Shown here piece after piece: positions 54,769 through 63,897 of a stretch of DNA of 64,000 bases. The notes beneath the pieces are model-generated. The model was given only the letters and a program-made list of their open reading frames with translations, had not been told where the DNA came from and made no database searches. The stretch lies in NCBI GenBank assembly GCA_964036045.1, contig OZ038378.1, forward strand, positions 55,673,995 to 55,737,994. The letters are read 5' to 3'. Made by a program: the position numbers and the translations under genes. This DNA is from Eutreptiella sp. 'Long Island Sound 2002' (lineage: Eukaryota; Euglenozoa; Euglenophyceae; Eutreptiales; Eutreptiaceae). Each line of letters begins with the position of its first letter. Position 1 is the first letter of the stretch.

Positions 54769-56592
54769 ATGCCGCAGCGGCTCACCAAGCGTCACCTCCC
54801 CCACGACTACCATGCCACGAACGACTCGCGGGGACGCCGCACACTGCCCCTGCAGTGGGCATCACCCGAAGGCACCTTCACGTGGGGGGAAATCCTCCCC
54901 AGCATCCTGGCGCTCACGTACCTCTGGCTCCGGGTCGCGGAGACGCACACGCAGCCCCCCGGCACACACCTCCTCTTCACCCTAGAGGGAGAGGCCGCCG
55001 TCGAAAACGTCCAGACAGCGGAGGGAGAGGACTACGTGACGGCGAACGCAGACACCGCAGTATGGCTGCACGCTCACGAGCACACCACACCGCCCACCGT
55101 AGTACCGGGGTCACACCCCTGGCACGTGGTCATCGTACGACTGCCCACAGGGACAGACACAGGAAGCGCCCAACAGGGATGGGCGGACAGGTGGGCACAC
55201 ATGTGCGCCTCCCTGCACAAAGGGCTGCACAGACCCTCCCTCACCAGTCATACCCTCGAGCCGGCCCCCACGACGGCCGAATCCCACACCGGGGCGGCCC
55301 TCCCCACCGGGGTCTGGGCCTACACGCGCACCCTCCACCGCGAGGCAGCGGAAGCCCTCAAGACCGCCATCTCCAACCACCAGGGCCTCGTGCACACCCC
55401 CCACGATAACACGCAAAAGGGCTACACCCTATGGTGGCACCAGCCCGCACCAGAAGGGAGCCTGCAGCCACCGGCAGACCAGCCTGGCATCGGCCCAGAC
55501 CTCACAGCAATCGCCCACGCCGTCGCCGCCATGGCCCAGCAAGTTGGGGCGCCACCCCAATGGGCACCGTCCATCATCAAAGAAACGGCGGCACGCCACA
55601 ACCCAGCTTTCGCACACTTCCGGGGACGCCCCATTCATCCCACCCTACCGGACCTCGACCTCCCTGCCCACGATGCGTGGGCCGTCCACATCCTCGTGCC
55701 CCACGACACTGCGCCCAAAACGGGGGGCGCGACGGCACGCGTCACCAAACAACTCCCCAATACCGCACTCCACTACGACATACCAACGCCAAACGTCATC
55801 GTCACCCACAACAGGGGTCGCGACCACTACTACCTCCAGGCCACGCATGAGCGCTCCCCGGTCACCATATACACCTTCATCACCTACCCTGGCCTCCAGC
55901 CACCGCAACACCACCCGCGTCCGGCATGGAAGCATCCACTACACGTCGCCCCGACCCCGTGCAAAAGGCCCACCCACCACGCGCCCCCTCCCGCCGACAG
56001 CACCGCCCTCCACACAGCCCGCAGACGGGCCGCGGCACAGCACCAAAACCACCTGCTCCCACGCATTAACGCTGGACCCTGCACCGTCACCGAGGCCACC
56101 CACAAAAGCACCTTGAACCTACTGGGCCGCAAGTTCCGCCCCAAAATGGCACTGGAGAACACACCCTGGATATACTATGGCGAAAGCCGCACGGCACGGG
56201 TGGCGGACCTCCGCACCATCATCCCCCGCCACATCCAGCGCGCGGTAGGACCCTTCACCGTTTACGCGGTACCACACCCAATAACAGCCCAATGCACCCA
56301 CTGCAACCCCCGGTGCGCGCTACCATGCGCAGGCGCTCTGCAGCAACCCCTGCCCACCCCTACCTACAGGGGGGGCATATACCTCGGCACTATACCCGGG
56401 GACCCACACCCCTACCTCCTGCCCGCAGCAGACCGCCACCACGCCATACAGCTACACCTTGTCGAGCACCTGGCGGTGGGACCATCCCCCTTCCAGAAGC
56501 GCCCCCCCACACCCCATCCGACGGACGCCCGCCAGATTAGCCGACGCCCACCACACCTGGACCCAAACGCGCCATCGCACTCCTCACCCTAA
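54769..56592 (+). CDS. LINE ORF B, unknown function
   Basis: A 607-codon ORF starting 31 bases after ORF A. It begins with a basic MPQRLTKRHLPHDYH, contains TFTWGEILPSILALTYLWLR, HAWAVHILVPHDTAP-like DAWAVHILVPHD, HNRGRDHYYLQATHE, a region with C-x2-C and C-x3-C (QCTHCNPRCALPCAGA, about residues 510-525) that may bind zinc, and ends in a Pro-rich tail. No family recognised. Its sustained, non-repetitive composition over 600 codons makes it a genuine protein. It could be a second structural/chaperone protein of the LINE particle. Confidence 0.6.
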   Translation: MPQRLTKRHLPHDYHATNDSRGRRTLPLQWASPEGTFTWGEILPSILALTYLWLRVAETHTQPPGTHLLFTLEGEAAVENVQTAEGEDYVTANADTAVWLHAHEHTTPPTVVPGSHPWHVVIVRLPTGTDTGSAQQGWADRWAHMCASLHKGLHRPSLTSHTLEPAPTTAESHTGAALPTGVWAYTRTLHREAAEALKTAISNHQGLVHTPHDNTQKGYTLWWHQPAPEGSLQPPADQPGIGPDLTAIAHAVAAMAQQVGAPPQWAPSIIKETAARHNPAFAHFRGRPIHPTLPDLDLPAHDAWAVHILVPHDTAPKTGGATARVTKQLPNTALHYDIPTPNVIVTHNRGRDHYYLQATHERSPVTIYTFITYPGLQPPQHHPRPAWKHPLHVAPTPCKRPTHHAPPPADSTALHTARRRAAAQHQNHLLPRINAGPCTVTEATHKSTLNLLGRKFRPKMALENTPWIYYGESRTARVADLRTIIPRHIQRAVGPFTVYAVPHPITAQCTHCNPRCALPCAGALQQPLPTPTYRGGIYLGTIPGDPHPYLLPAADRHHAIQLHLVEHLAVGPSPFQKRPPTPHPTDARQISRRPPHLDPNAPSHSSP

Positions 56593-56639
56593 AGGCGTAA
56601 GCCACCATCCCCCGAGACCTGGAGGGGGAAAACCACCTC

Positions 56640-59600
56640 ATGGTGGAAGGGCTGACGGAACACGTTCTGATCGCAGCCATGTACGCCACGGCGTCCGCCT
56701 CCCGCCTCTGGGAGGACCGCCCCTCCCCACCTCTAGCCCAGGCAGCGCAGGACGTCCCCGACACGGGCCCTACCGCCGAGGACATCCACCAAATCCTCAA
56801 CATGCGAGCACCCCCGAAGACCCACCCCCAAGTCCGCCCCATCCAGCTCGTCAGCTGGGACGCCATGGACGCCCCCCCGACCACCGCGGAGGTCCACATC
56901 CTCAAACACCGGGACACCTGCTGGACAGTAGAATGGGACGACAACAACAAGGTCAGACGGGCAACGGCACACGCCCCCGCCGACGAAGTCCCGCCCCCAC
57001 CACGCGGAGGGGACCGCTTGCGACTCGCCGCACGCGTCCCCCACGCCCCAGAGGCAGCCTGGGAAGCGCTGCACTACGCCCTCTACTGGGCGCAGGGGGC
57101 GCCAGAAGGCCCCCTCCCCCCGGAACGCACCCCAGCGTGGACACGCCACGCCACCTGCTACACGGCCCACATGCGCCGCCACAGAGCAGGCACCGGGCAC
57201 CGGCTCCTCACCTGGCCCACGGACCCGCCCGACGCCCTGCAGGAGGCCGAGGAAGTGCTTGGCCTCATGACCAAGCAAGTGTTCAAGCTGAAGGACCCCG
57301 TCCCCACGTCCAAGCCCGACGTCCCAGCCGCCCGCGAAACCCCGTGTTTGCACCGGGCCACGCACCCGTACAGCAGCCCCAGGGCGCACCTCCCCAACGA
57401 GGACAACCCACTGCCCGGCGCCGCCAAGGTGCGCAGAAGCGCAATACCCCCGCAAAGGCCAAACCGGCGCCCAAGCCAAGAGCCAAGTCGAAGAGCTGGA
57501 CCAAAGAGGAAGCCACTGCCCTGTATCCCGAATACGCCATCGGTACCCGGGTGCAGCTGCCCTTCGAGTACGCCACGGCCGCGGGCCCCTCCAAGTGGAT
57601 ATGGGCCGCAGGGGAGGTCAAGCACCGGTACCTCGTCACCGGGGACCACCATGGGTTCAAGATCCACGTCAAGTGTGACCCGGCCACCCCCAACGACAAG
57701 AAGGTGGGGCGCACCATCGAACTCTGGCGAGACCGAACCGGTCGTGAGATGGTCCCCGTGCAGCTGTGCACCCCCGACACGGAGCACCTCACTGGCACCG
57801 AGTACACGGGCGAAGTCCACAATGCATGGCCCCTACCCCAGCCCCAGGAGCGGAACCGCAAGGCACCCGCAGCTCAGGGCGTCATCGACCTCCTCGACGC
57901 CTGACGGGACCAGGGCCGGACACGGCCCGCCCCCCCAACTATCGGTCCCCAGAAACAGGCACCTGCAGAAGCCCACGCCCGCATCAACATCCTCAACGAG
58001 CCTGCGGTCCCCTACAACCCCACCAAGGCCGCCACACTGCAAGCCATGCCCGGGCCACGCCCCCAAAAGCGCAGACCTCCTAGGGTTCCTGGAGCAAGCC
58101 CTCCGCAGAGCGGACCAACCCAAACCAGCACCGATCCTGGACCCGGAGGGGAACAAATATCACGCCCACTGGCAACGAGGGGTGCCCCTCTACCACAAGA
58201 CGTCGGTCACGGTGCATGCCCACCCCGACCTCGGAGTGGATGGTCGCCTTGGAGCGTACGAGTGCGTGGAACCCAGATCGCAGCTAAACGTGCTACTCAC
58301 GCACGTCCCATTCGGGGAGGAGACCAAGGACTTCCTGGACACCCCGAGCCTGGCGTACCGCCGACTACCCCTCTTGGCACCCACCATCATCATAGGCGAC
58401 CTAAACGCCGCCCCCACCGACGAAGACCGCACCGGCCCAACCACAGCTACCAACATAGCTGTCCGGGACGCCATGCACCAACTGGGCCTCACCGACCTCA
58501 CAACAGGACTCACCGGCACACCCTCCCATTACCCCCACCAAGCCGGCACCCACCCATCCCGCATCGAAACGTGCTACGGGGACCCAACCACGGTGCGCAT
58601 CCACGAAGCAGCCTACGGGGACCTCCCGCCCACAGGCATGGGCCACCGACCCCTCTACAACGACCTCATCATCCCGGACCTACCCCCACCCGCGGCCACC
58701 CTACCAGACGACACCCTCCCACCCACACTGCAGTTCCCGGCCGAGGACGACCACGGCGCCTGGCACAGGTATAACAGGGCCCTACACGCCATCCTGCGCC
58801 GCCCGGATGCGCCAACACTCACCACCGCCATGCGCCGGGCGGCACAAGCATGCGGCATGGAGCGTGACACCAGCGACGAGGGAGCACCACCGGACCTCAC
58901 CTTCCAACAACTCGTCCATGACATCTGGACCACGAAAGAGGAACTTGCCACCCTGCTGCGCCCCAGCACACCGGAAGCCGAACGAGACCGGGACGCCCAC
59001 CTCCGTGCGCTCCTCAGCACCTGCCGCCACCAACTCCAGGAATGGCACGCCAACCGCATAGCGGCCGCAGCCCAGGAAAGCGAAAGATACGGCAGAAACG
59101 ACATGCCGTACCAGTCCCTGCGGTACGTCAGCCGCATCCTGGAGGACACGGGGCGCCGTACCATCAACGCAGTGCGCGACCCCGAGGGGGGCCTCACCAA
59201 TGACCCTGACGCCGTCATCCAGGCAGTCCTGGACAGCTTCCAGGCACAACACGGGGACGCCCTCCCCGAGCTCGACCCCCACACCAGAAACACCATCCGC
59301 GAGCATGTGCCCAGGGTCTTCAACCGGGAACAGCGGCGCGCCATCAAACACGACCCCTTCAGCATCTCAGAACTGCAACGCGCCCTAGAACGCCTGAAGA
59401 AGGGGGTCGTGCCCGGCGTCGACGGTTTACCGGCTGAAGCGTACCAACGCCTCACCCTGCCCGTCAAACAACGCCTGGCAGCCCGCCTGTGGGACATCGT
59501 CACGGGCGCCACGCACATCCCCCCTGAGTGGGCCAACCTGGTCCACCCCCTCTACAAGAAGGCAAACTGGGCGCAGCCGGGGAACTGGCGGCCCATAGTC

Positions 59601-60809
59601 TGCGTGACCACCGAGGTCAAGCTGGTGTGGACGCTCATCCTAGGCCGCATTGTGCTGGCGGTCTTCGCCCACGTGCCCGCCAGCATGCGGGGAGCCATGG
59701 CCGGCAGGTCCCCCCACGAGGCCATCTTCCTCCAGGACACCGCACTGGACATAAACCCCTACGAGATGATTATCGCCTCCCTCGATGTCCAAGGCGCTTT
59801 CCCCCACGCCCCACACCGGCTCCTCACGGAGGTATGGGATGCTATGGGCCTCCCATTCCTATCCTTCATGACCGGGTACATCCAGACCCGACTCTACGCC
59901 GTCATCACAGCCGCAGGCCTCACCCCCTGGACCGGCACAGACAGCGGGGTCCCCCAGGGAGGCGCCGAAGGCCCCTTCCTCTACCTCCTCGTCACCCTAC
60001 CACTGGCATTCGAGCTAGCACAGGTATACCCGGTGTACGCCCCATATCCGCTACGGTCCCCCCTCATCAACTTCGCGGACGACAACCTCCTAACTACGGC
60101 CACCCGCCACCGCGAACCTGAGAACGCAGGGCTACCAACGACCACCGAGCAAGCGTCCGCCATTCTGCAACTCACCACAACCTACCTGGACGCCCACCAG
60201 CTCCTAGTGCACCCCCGCAAATCGGTCAGGCTCGCCGACGCCAGGACCCCCACCCCCCACATCCGGGAAGGCGAACCCCTACACCCGGAAGACACCACAG
60301 TCCACCTGGGAGTCACACAGGCCACGCGGCACCACCACATCACACTCCCAAGCAAGCTGGAAGAGCGCCTCGCCCGGCTACCCCAAATTGCCAGGGGGGA
60401 CCTCCTGTCTACGCAGGGCCTGGCGTACTTCATGGAAGCGGTGCTCAACGCGGCCATCGGGTACCAAGCCCTGCACCTCCCACGCCCCAAAGACGCTCTA
60501 CGCCACGCTCGACAGCAAGTGACGAAGGCATGGGCGCAACACGGAGGCTGGCCCACGTCCTTCCCCAAGGAGGCCATGATGGCCCACTGCCGCTACTACG
60601 GAGACAATACAGGCGCGTTGGTCGACATGGCCTATGCCAAACACGGAGCGCACCTCCTACACAGGGTGACACACAACCACCAACCTGAAGTTCGCGAGGC
60701 GGCAGCCATACGCATAAAAGAAGCGCAAATGGCCCGCAACACCTGCCCCCGGTGGATACTGGCGCAACACGGCGTCTCAGCCTCCGTGGGCACTGGCATC
60801 TGGGCCTAG
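56640..60809 (+). CDS. LINE endonuclease-reverse transcriptase ORF
   Basis: A 1,389-codon frame. Residues 1-260 are unknown; coding then appears to slip to another frame at about 57,420-57,904, which encodes YAIGTRVQLPFEYATA and HHGFKIHVKCDP (a small SH3/Tudor-like segment), and returns by about 58,060. The endonuclease follows: ADLLGFLEQ (catalytic Glu), NVLLTHVPFG, TIIIGDLNAAPTDEDRTG, TGMGHRPL (His). RT: KKGVVPGVDGLPAEAY, NWRPIVCVT, IASLDVQGAFPHAPH (catalytic Asp), GVPQGGAEGPFLYLL, INFADDNLL (FADD box), about residues 910-1,160. Ends at TAG, which replaces a likely Gln codon. Confidence 0.88.
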   Translation: MVEGLTEHVLIAAMYATASASRLWEDRPSPPLAQAAQDVPDTGPTAEDIHQILNMRAPPKTHPQVRPIQLVSWDAMDAPPTTAEVHILKHRDTCWTVEWDDNNKVRRATAHAPADEVPPPPRGGDRLRLAARVPHAPEAAWEALHYALYWAQGAPEGPLPPERTPAWTRHATCYTAHMRRHRAGTGHRLLTWPTDPPDALQEAEEVLGLMTKQVFKLKDPVPTSKPDVPAARETPCLHRATHPYSSPRAHLPNEDNPLPGAAKVRRSAIPPQRPNRRPSQEPSRRAGPKRKPLPCIPNTPSVPGCSCPSSTPRPRAPPSGYGPQGRSSTGTSSPGTTMGSRSTSSVTRPPPTTRRWGAPSNSGETEPVVRWSPCSCAPPTRSTSLAPSTRAKSTMHGPYPSPRSGTARHPQLRASSTSSTPDGTRAGHGPPPQLSVPRNRHLQKPTPASTSSTSLRSPTTPPRPPHCKPCPGHAPKSADLLGFLEQALRRADQPKPAPILDPEGNKYHAHWQRGVPLYHKTSVTVHAHPDLGVDGRLGAYECVEPRSQLNVLLTHVPFGEETKDFLDTPSLAYRRLPLLAPTIIIGDLNAAPTDEDRTGPTTATNIAVRDAMHQLGLTDLTTGLTGTPSHYPHQAGTHPSRIETCYGDPTTVRIHEAAYGDLPPTGMGHRPLYNDLIIPDLPPPAATLPDDTLPPTLQFPAEDDHGAWHRYNRALHAILRRPDAPTLTTAMRRAAQACGMERDTSDEGAPPDLTFQQLVHDIWTTKEELATLLRPSTPEAERDRDAHLRALLSTCRHQLQEWHANRIAAAAQESERYGRNDMPYQSLRYVSRILEDTGRRTINAVRDPEGGLTNDPDAVIQAVLDSFQAQHGDALPELDPHTRNTIREHVPRVFNREQRRAIKHDPFSISELQRALERLKKGVVPGVDGLPAEAYQRLTLPVKQRLAARLWDIVTGATHIPPEWANLVHPLYKKANWAQPGNWRPIVCVTTEVKLVWTLILGRIVLAVFAHVPASMRGAMAGRSPHEAIFLQDTALDINPYEMIIASLDVQGAFPHAPHRLLTEVWDAMGLPFLSFMTGYIQTRLYAVITAAGLTPWTGTDSGVPQGGAEGPFLYLLVTLPLAFELAQVYPVYAPYPLRSPLINFADDNLLTTATRHREPENAGLPTTTEQASAILQLTTTYLDAHQLLVHPRKSVRLADARTPTPHIREGEPLHPEDTTVHLGVTQATRHHHITLPSKLEERLARLPQIARGDLLSTQGLAYFMEAVLNAAIGYQALHLPRPKDALRHARQQVTKAWAQHGGWPTSFPKEAMMAHCRYYGDNTGALVDMAYAKHGAHLLHRVTHNHQPEVREAAAIRIKEAQMARNTCPRWILAQHGVSASVGTGIWA

Positions 60810-61303
60810 CTACAACTCCTCCTACCACACCACACGCACGCCATCCTGACAAACCAACACTGCGATCAATAGGGGCCGCTCGTGACCACGCACACCGACA
60901 TCCACCGACACCCGGCAGGCGAGGTGGACACTCTGCGCCTCGTGGGGGCCACCATCACCAGAGTGCATATCACCCCAACACAGATGAGGATCATGGCCCA
61001 GTGCGACGCCCACCACGCCCCGTTCCTTTCCAACCCACAATGGCCAGCACGCCACGTCTTCCAAGCGTACCCCCGCGCATGTGCTACGAAGGCAGGGCGC
61101 GACATGCCGGGGCCCAAGGACATCGACACGGCGTACAAAGCCTTCCAGCACCAGCACCCCCGGCCCGCCCGAGCGAGCACGAGACCCCCAATGACGGCGG
61201 CACGACGCAGGAGGAGCCCACCCTGTCAGCCGAAGGCTGGACACCACCCCCCATCCTGCTGCTAGCACCAAACGCCCACAAACATGCTACCCGCACTGTC
61301 TAG
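60810..61303 (+). pseudogene. LINE segment between RT and RNase H
   Basis: Past the TAG at 60,807-60,809 the same frame stays protein-like, meets a second TAG near 60,870, then encodes VDTLRLVGATITRVHITP, CDAHHAPFLSNPQWPARHVF and KDIDTAYKAFQHQHPRPARA. A frame change near 61,165 leads to SEHETPNDGGTTQEEP and PPPILLLAPNAHKHA, ending at a third TAG (61,301-61,303). Originally this probably joined RT to the RNase H region in one polyprotein. Confidence 0.6.
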
Positions 61304-63232
61304 CGACACCATGCCCCCTGGTCCATCCCCAAACACAATGCACCGGAGACCGATGTACCACCAGTCAGACACAGTGACCAGGGCATACCTCGCACGTGCT
61401 GGCACTGCGGGCAGGCAGCCCTCGACACTCCGTGGCCCCTGCTACACCTCATCTCCACCCACTACCACACCCCCACCGCCACCGCCACCGCCGAGCAGCA
61501 GGCATGGCTCTCCCCCTGGTTTCACACGGTACCCCGAGACCACCCGGCGCACGTAGCCTGGACCCGAACACCCACGGCGACATGGACGTTCACCAACGAG
61601 CGGGCAGACCCGGACAGCGTGGCCATAGAGTACGACCGCTGCAACCCACACCGCGCAGGACCTCAGGAGGCACCCATGCGCCCCCTACAGCACAAATGCC
61701 CCACCCTCCGCGGCGACAAAGACGACAAGGAGCGGCGACAGACCATCACGTGCCAGAAGTTCCACCCCAATACGGGATACCTCTTCCACCTGATGTACGC
61801 GTATATCACCCAGGGGCGCCCAGACAGGGGCGTCCTCCGCCTCACCCCACGAGCCCAGGCCATCATCACCCAGGGGATAGGTGTCTATGCAGCGCCGCTA
61901 CTGCAACCCACGCAAATCACCGCCAGAACCGCCCAAGGGAACCCCATCTACGTCTATCACCCCACAGCAATTGCCCGCCTACCCATACCAAGCGACACCG
62001 ACATCATCTACTTCACTGACGCATCCGGCACCCAGCAGCGCACCCCCACGGTCGGTTGTGCCTCTGTGCGCATCACCCGGCACGCGGACAGCCTCCACGT
62101 GGAACACCACGCCGGGGCCACCATCTTTCGGGCGTCCTCACACGGCGAACTGCGCACCCTGGCAGACGCCGTCACCGCCACACCGCCACCCACAACGATC
62201 CGGCCCCGCATCATCTGGGTAGTCGTGGACGCCACGGTCGACATCCACCTCACCAGGCGCCTTGCGGACCTGCCCCTCCACAAGGCACTTGAGTCCGGCC
62301 TCACCACACAAGCGTTGGGACTATGGATGGCCTTCAGGGGCATGCACCCCCAGGACGCCCTACACATCGTCAAACAGGAGTCACACCGCTACGCATACGG
62401 CAATGGACGCGCAGACACGCAGGCCAAACACCAGAACACCAGCCACACCCCAGGACTCGAACACGTGCGACTGGACACCCCACACCACAGCCACCTGCAG
62501 CACCTGCCCACGATACCCCCGGCCACACAGCCCCCCCAATGGATGTTCGAGGACACACCGTACACAGATCGAGACAAGCAGTACCACTACCCCACACCCA
62601 TCCAGCAACTGGCCACCACACTGGGCCACCCAGCGAACACCGAACTCCTCCGACGCCTCAAAGACTCCGTCCACACCCCCCTCTACTACTCCGCCCTGCG
62701 CCCGGATAGCCTCCCAGCACACCCACAAAAATCCCAACTCCAACTCGCCCTCGAACAGCTTCCCCTCCTCACCCGATACCACCGATGGTATGCGCGCCGC
62801 TCGATCCACGTCCCCGCAGGATATACGAAATGCATCTGTAGCCACGCGGAAGAAGAAACCTGGGACCACTTCAAGGTGTGCCCCCTGTACAGAGGACTGG
62901 ACACCCTCACAGACTGCAACCCAACCCACACCATCGCACAGCATGCCGGATGGCTGACGCAGTCCCCGGCGACACAGCAACTCACCACCGTCCTCAAGCA
63001 GACGGAGGTACTCGAGGCGGTCCGCAGGGGACTCGTCCTTACTGCCGTCTACACCTTGCTACGCACCCACGCGGAGGACCCCCAGGCCACAGCGGCGCAC
63101 ATGCAGCGGACGGCCGTTGCCAAGACAGCGGAGCAGCTCACATACCGCACCCACAAATACCTGCAGCATGCAGCAACCCTGCCCCAAACAGACCAAGCCC
63201 ACCTCCTGAAACTCCTGTTCTACCAACCATGA
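61304..63232 (+). CDS. LINE RNase H ORF with zinc fingers
   Basis: The frame is open from 61,304; the first ATG is 61,619, but protein-like sequence begins earlier with PRTCWHCGQAALDTPW (C-x2-C, near 61,397). RNase H: DIIYFTDASGTQQRTP (Asp), SSHGELRTLADAV (Glu), IIWVVVDATVDIHL (Asp), YGNGRADTQAKHQ (Asp), about 62,000-62,440. Further on, KCICSHAEEETWDHFKVCPL (C-x-C...H...C) is the zinc finger that ends many LINE polyproteins. The TGA stop overlaps the next ATG (ATGA, 63,229-63,232). Confidence 0.85.
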   Translation, partial: RHHAPWSIPKHNAPETDVPPVRHSDQGIPRTCWHCGQAALDTPWPLLHLISTHYHTPTATATAEQQAWLSPWFHTVPRDHPAHVAWTRTPTATWTFTNERADPDSVAIEYDRCNPHRAGPQEAPMRPLQHKCPTLRGDKDDKERRQTITCQKFHPNTGYLFHLMYAYITQGRPDRGVLRLTPRAQAIITQGIGVYAAPLLQPTQITARTAQGNPIYVYHPTAIARLPIPSDTDIIYFTDASGTQQRTPTVGCASVRITRHADSLHVEHHAGATIFRASSHGELRTLADAVTATPPPTTIRPRIIWVVVDATVDIHLTRRLADLPLHKALESGLTTQALGLWMAFRGMHPQDALHIVKQESHRYAYGNGRADTQAKHQNTSHTPGLEHVRLDTPHHSHLQHLPTIPPATQPPQWMFEDTPYTDRDKQYHYPTPIQQLATTLGHPANTELLRRLKDSVHTPLYYSALRPDSLPAHPQKSQLQLALEQLPLLTRYHRWYARRSIHVPAGYTKCICSHAEEETWDHFKVCPLYRGLDTLTDCNPTHTIAQHAGWLTQSPATQQLTTVLKQTEVLEAVRRGLVLTAVYTLLRTHAEDPQATAAHMQRTAVAKTAEQLTYRTHKYLQHAATLPQTDQAHLLKLLFYQP

Positions 63233-63897
63233 GAACCTACCCCGTGACATACCAACACAGAACCCCCACCACGCCTACACACCATCCACCGAGCACAACA
63301 CTAGCACGGCACACACGGGCACCACAGGCACCGCACACACGCCCACCAGCATGCGCGCGCCACCAGCCCCCATCCCCCACGCCGCCGTCCTTCCACAGGT
63401 ACCACCAACCGCCAGCCACCGCATGTCCCCTCTGCGTACGCCAGCGGCTACCACAGACGGCCCTGCCCTGCAACCCAGACCACTGGGTGTGCCTGGGAGC
63501 CGCGCACCGCCTCACCCACTGCCCCCACTGCGGGGACCTCAACCCCCACCACCGCGAGCGGCCCGCGGCCCCAGCCGCACCCCCCCCCGCCAGCCACCCC
63601 AGCTTCTTCGGGCCACTCACCGACACCCTCCAGGACCACCTGGGAGGGTACTACGTGGCGGAAGCGGCGGACCACGCATGGACCATAGCCATGGCCACGG
63701 GCAGCACACCCCTGCCCCCCCACAGCCCACCCTTACGCCACAGCGGGAGCGGCTTGAACGTGGCGGCCCGCCACATCCTCCTCGCCCTATACCTCCACCA
63801 TTGTGACCTACACCTCCCAGACCCACAACTCCTGGCCCCCCAACCCTACGTGCTCATTTGGATCAGGTACTTCACACAGTGGTTTTACCCGGTTTAA
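63229..63897 (+). CDS. LINE 3' ORF, zinc-ribbon protein, translationally coupled
   Basis: Starts MRTYPVTYQHRTPT within the ATGA overlapping the RNase H stop, a layout typical of termination-reinitiation. 222 residues: Thr/Pro-rich start, then ATACPLCVRQRLPQTALPC, HWVCLGAAHRLTHCPHCGDL, a four-Cys-pair zinc ribbon-like region, then DTLQDHLGGYYVAEAADHAW, AARHILLALYLHHCDLHLP and YVLIWIRYFTQWFYPV. No family recognised. A nucleic-acid-binding accessory protein is plausible. Confidence 0.6.
   Translation: MRTYPVTYQHRTPTTPTHHPPSTTLARHTRAPQAPHTRPPACARHQPPSPTPPSFHRYHQPPATACPLCVRQRLPQTALPCNPDHWVCLGAAHRLTHCPHCGDLNPHHRERPAAPAAPPPASHPSFFGPLTDTLQDHLGGYYVAEAADHAWTIAMATGSTPLPPHSPPLRHSGSGLNVAARHILLALYLHHCDLHLPDPQLLAPQPYVLIWIRYFTQWFYPV

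Larger units (their letters stand above)
53589..63897 (+). mobile_element. LINE-type (non-LTR) retrotransposon with several ORFs
   Basis: On the plus strand, in order: two unidentified ORFs, a large ORF with AP-type endonuclease and reverse transcriptase, an RNase H ORF, and a Cys-rich ORF. There are no LTRs. Gaps between ORFs are short (31, 47 and -4 bases for the clearest). The presence of APE endonuclease, RT and a downstream RNase H places it near the I/Tad-like part of LINE diversity. Base composition is far more GC-rich than the preceding 46 kb. The 5' boundary is uncertain and the 3' end may lie beyond the window. Confidence 0.75.

Noticed and set aside
60807-61303. Reassignment of TAG to a sense codon
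   Set aside because: The first TAG is explainable as a C-to-T change and other frames of the window end in TAA, TGA and TAG alike; frameshifts nearby show ordinary decay.
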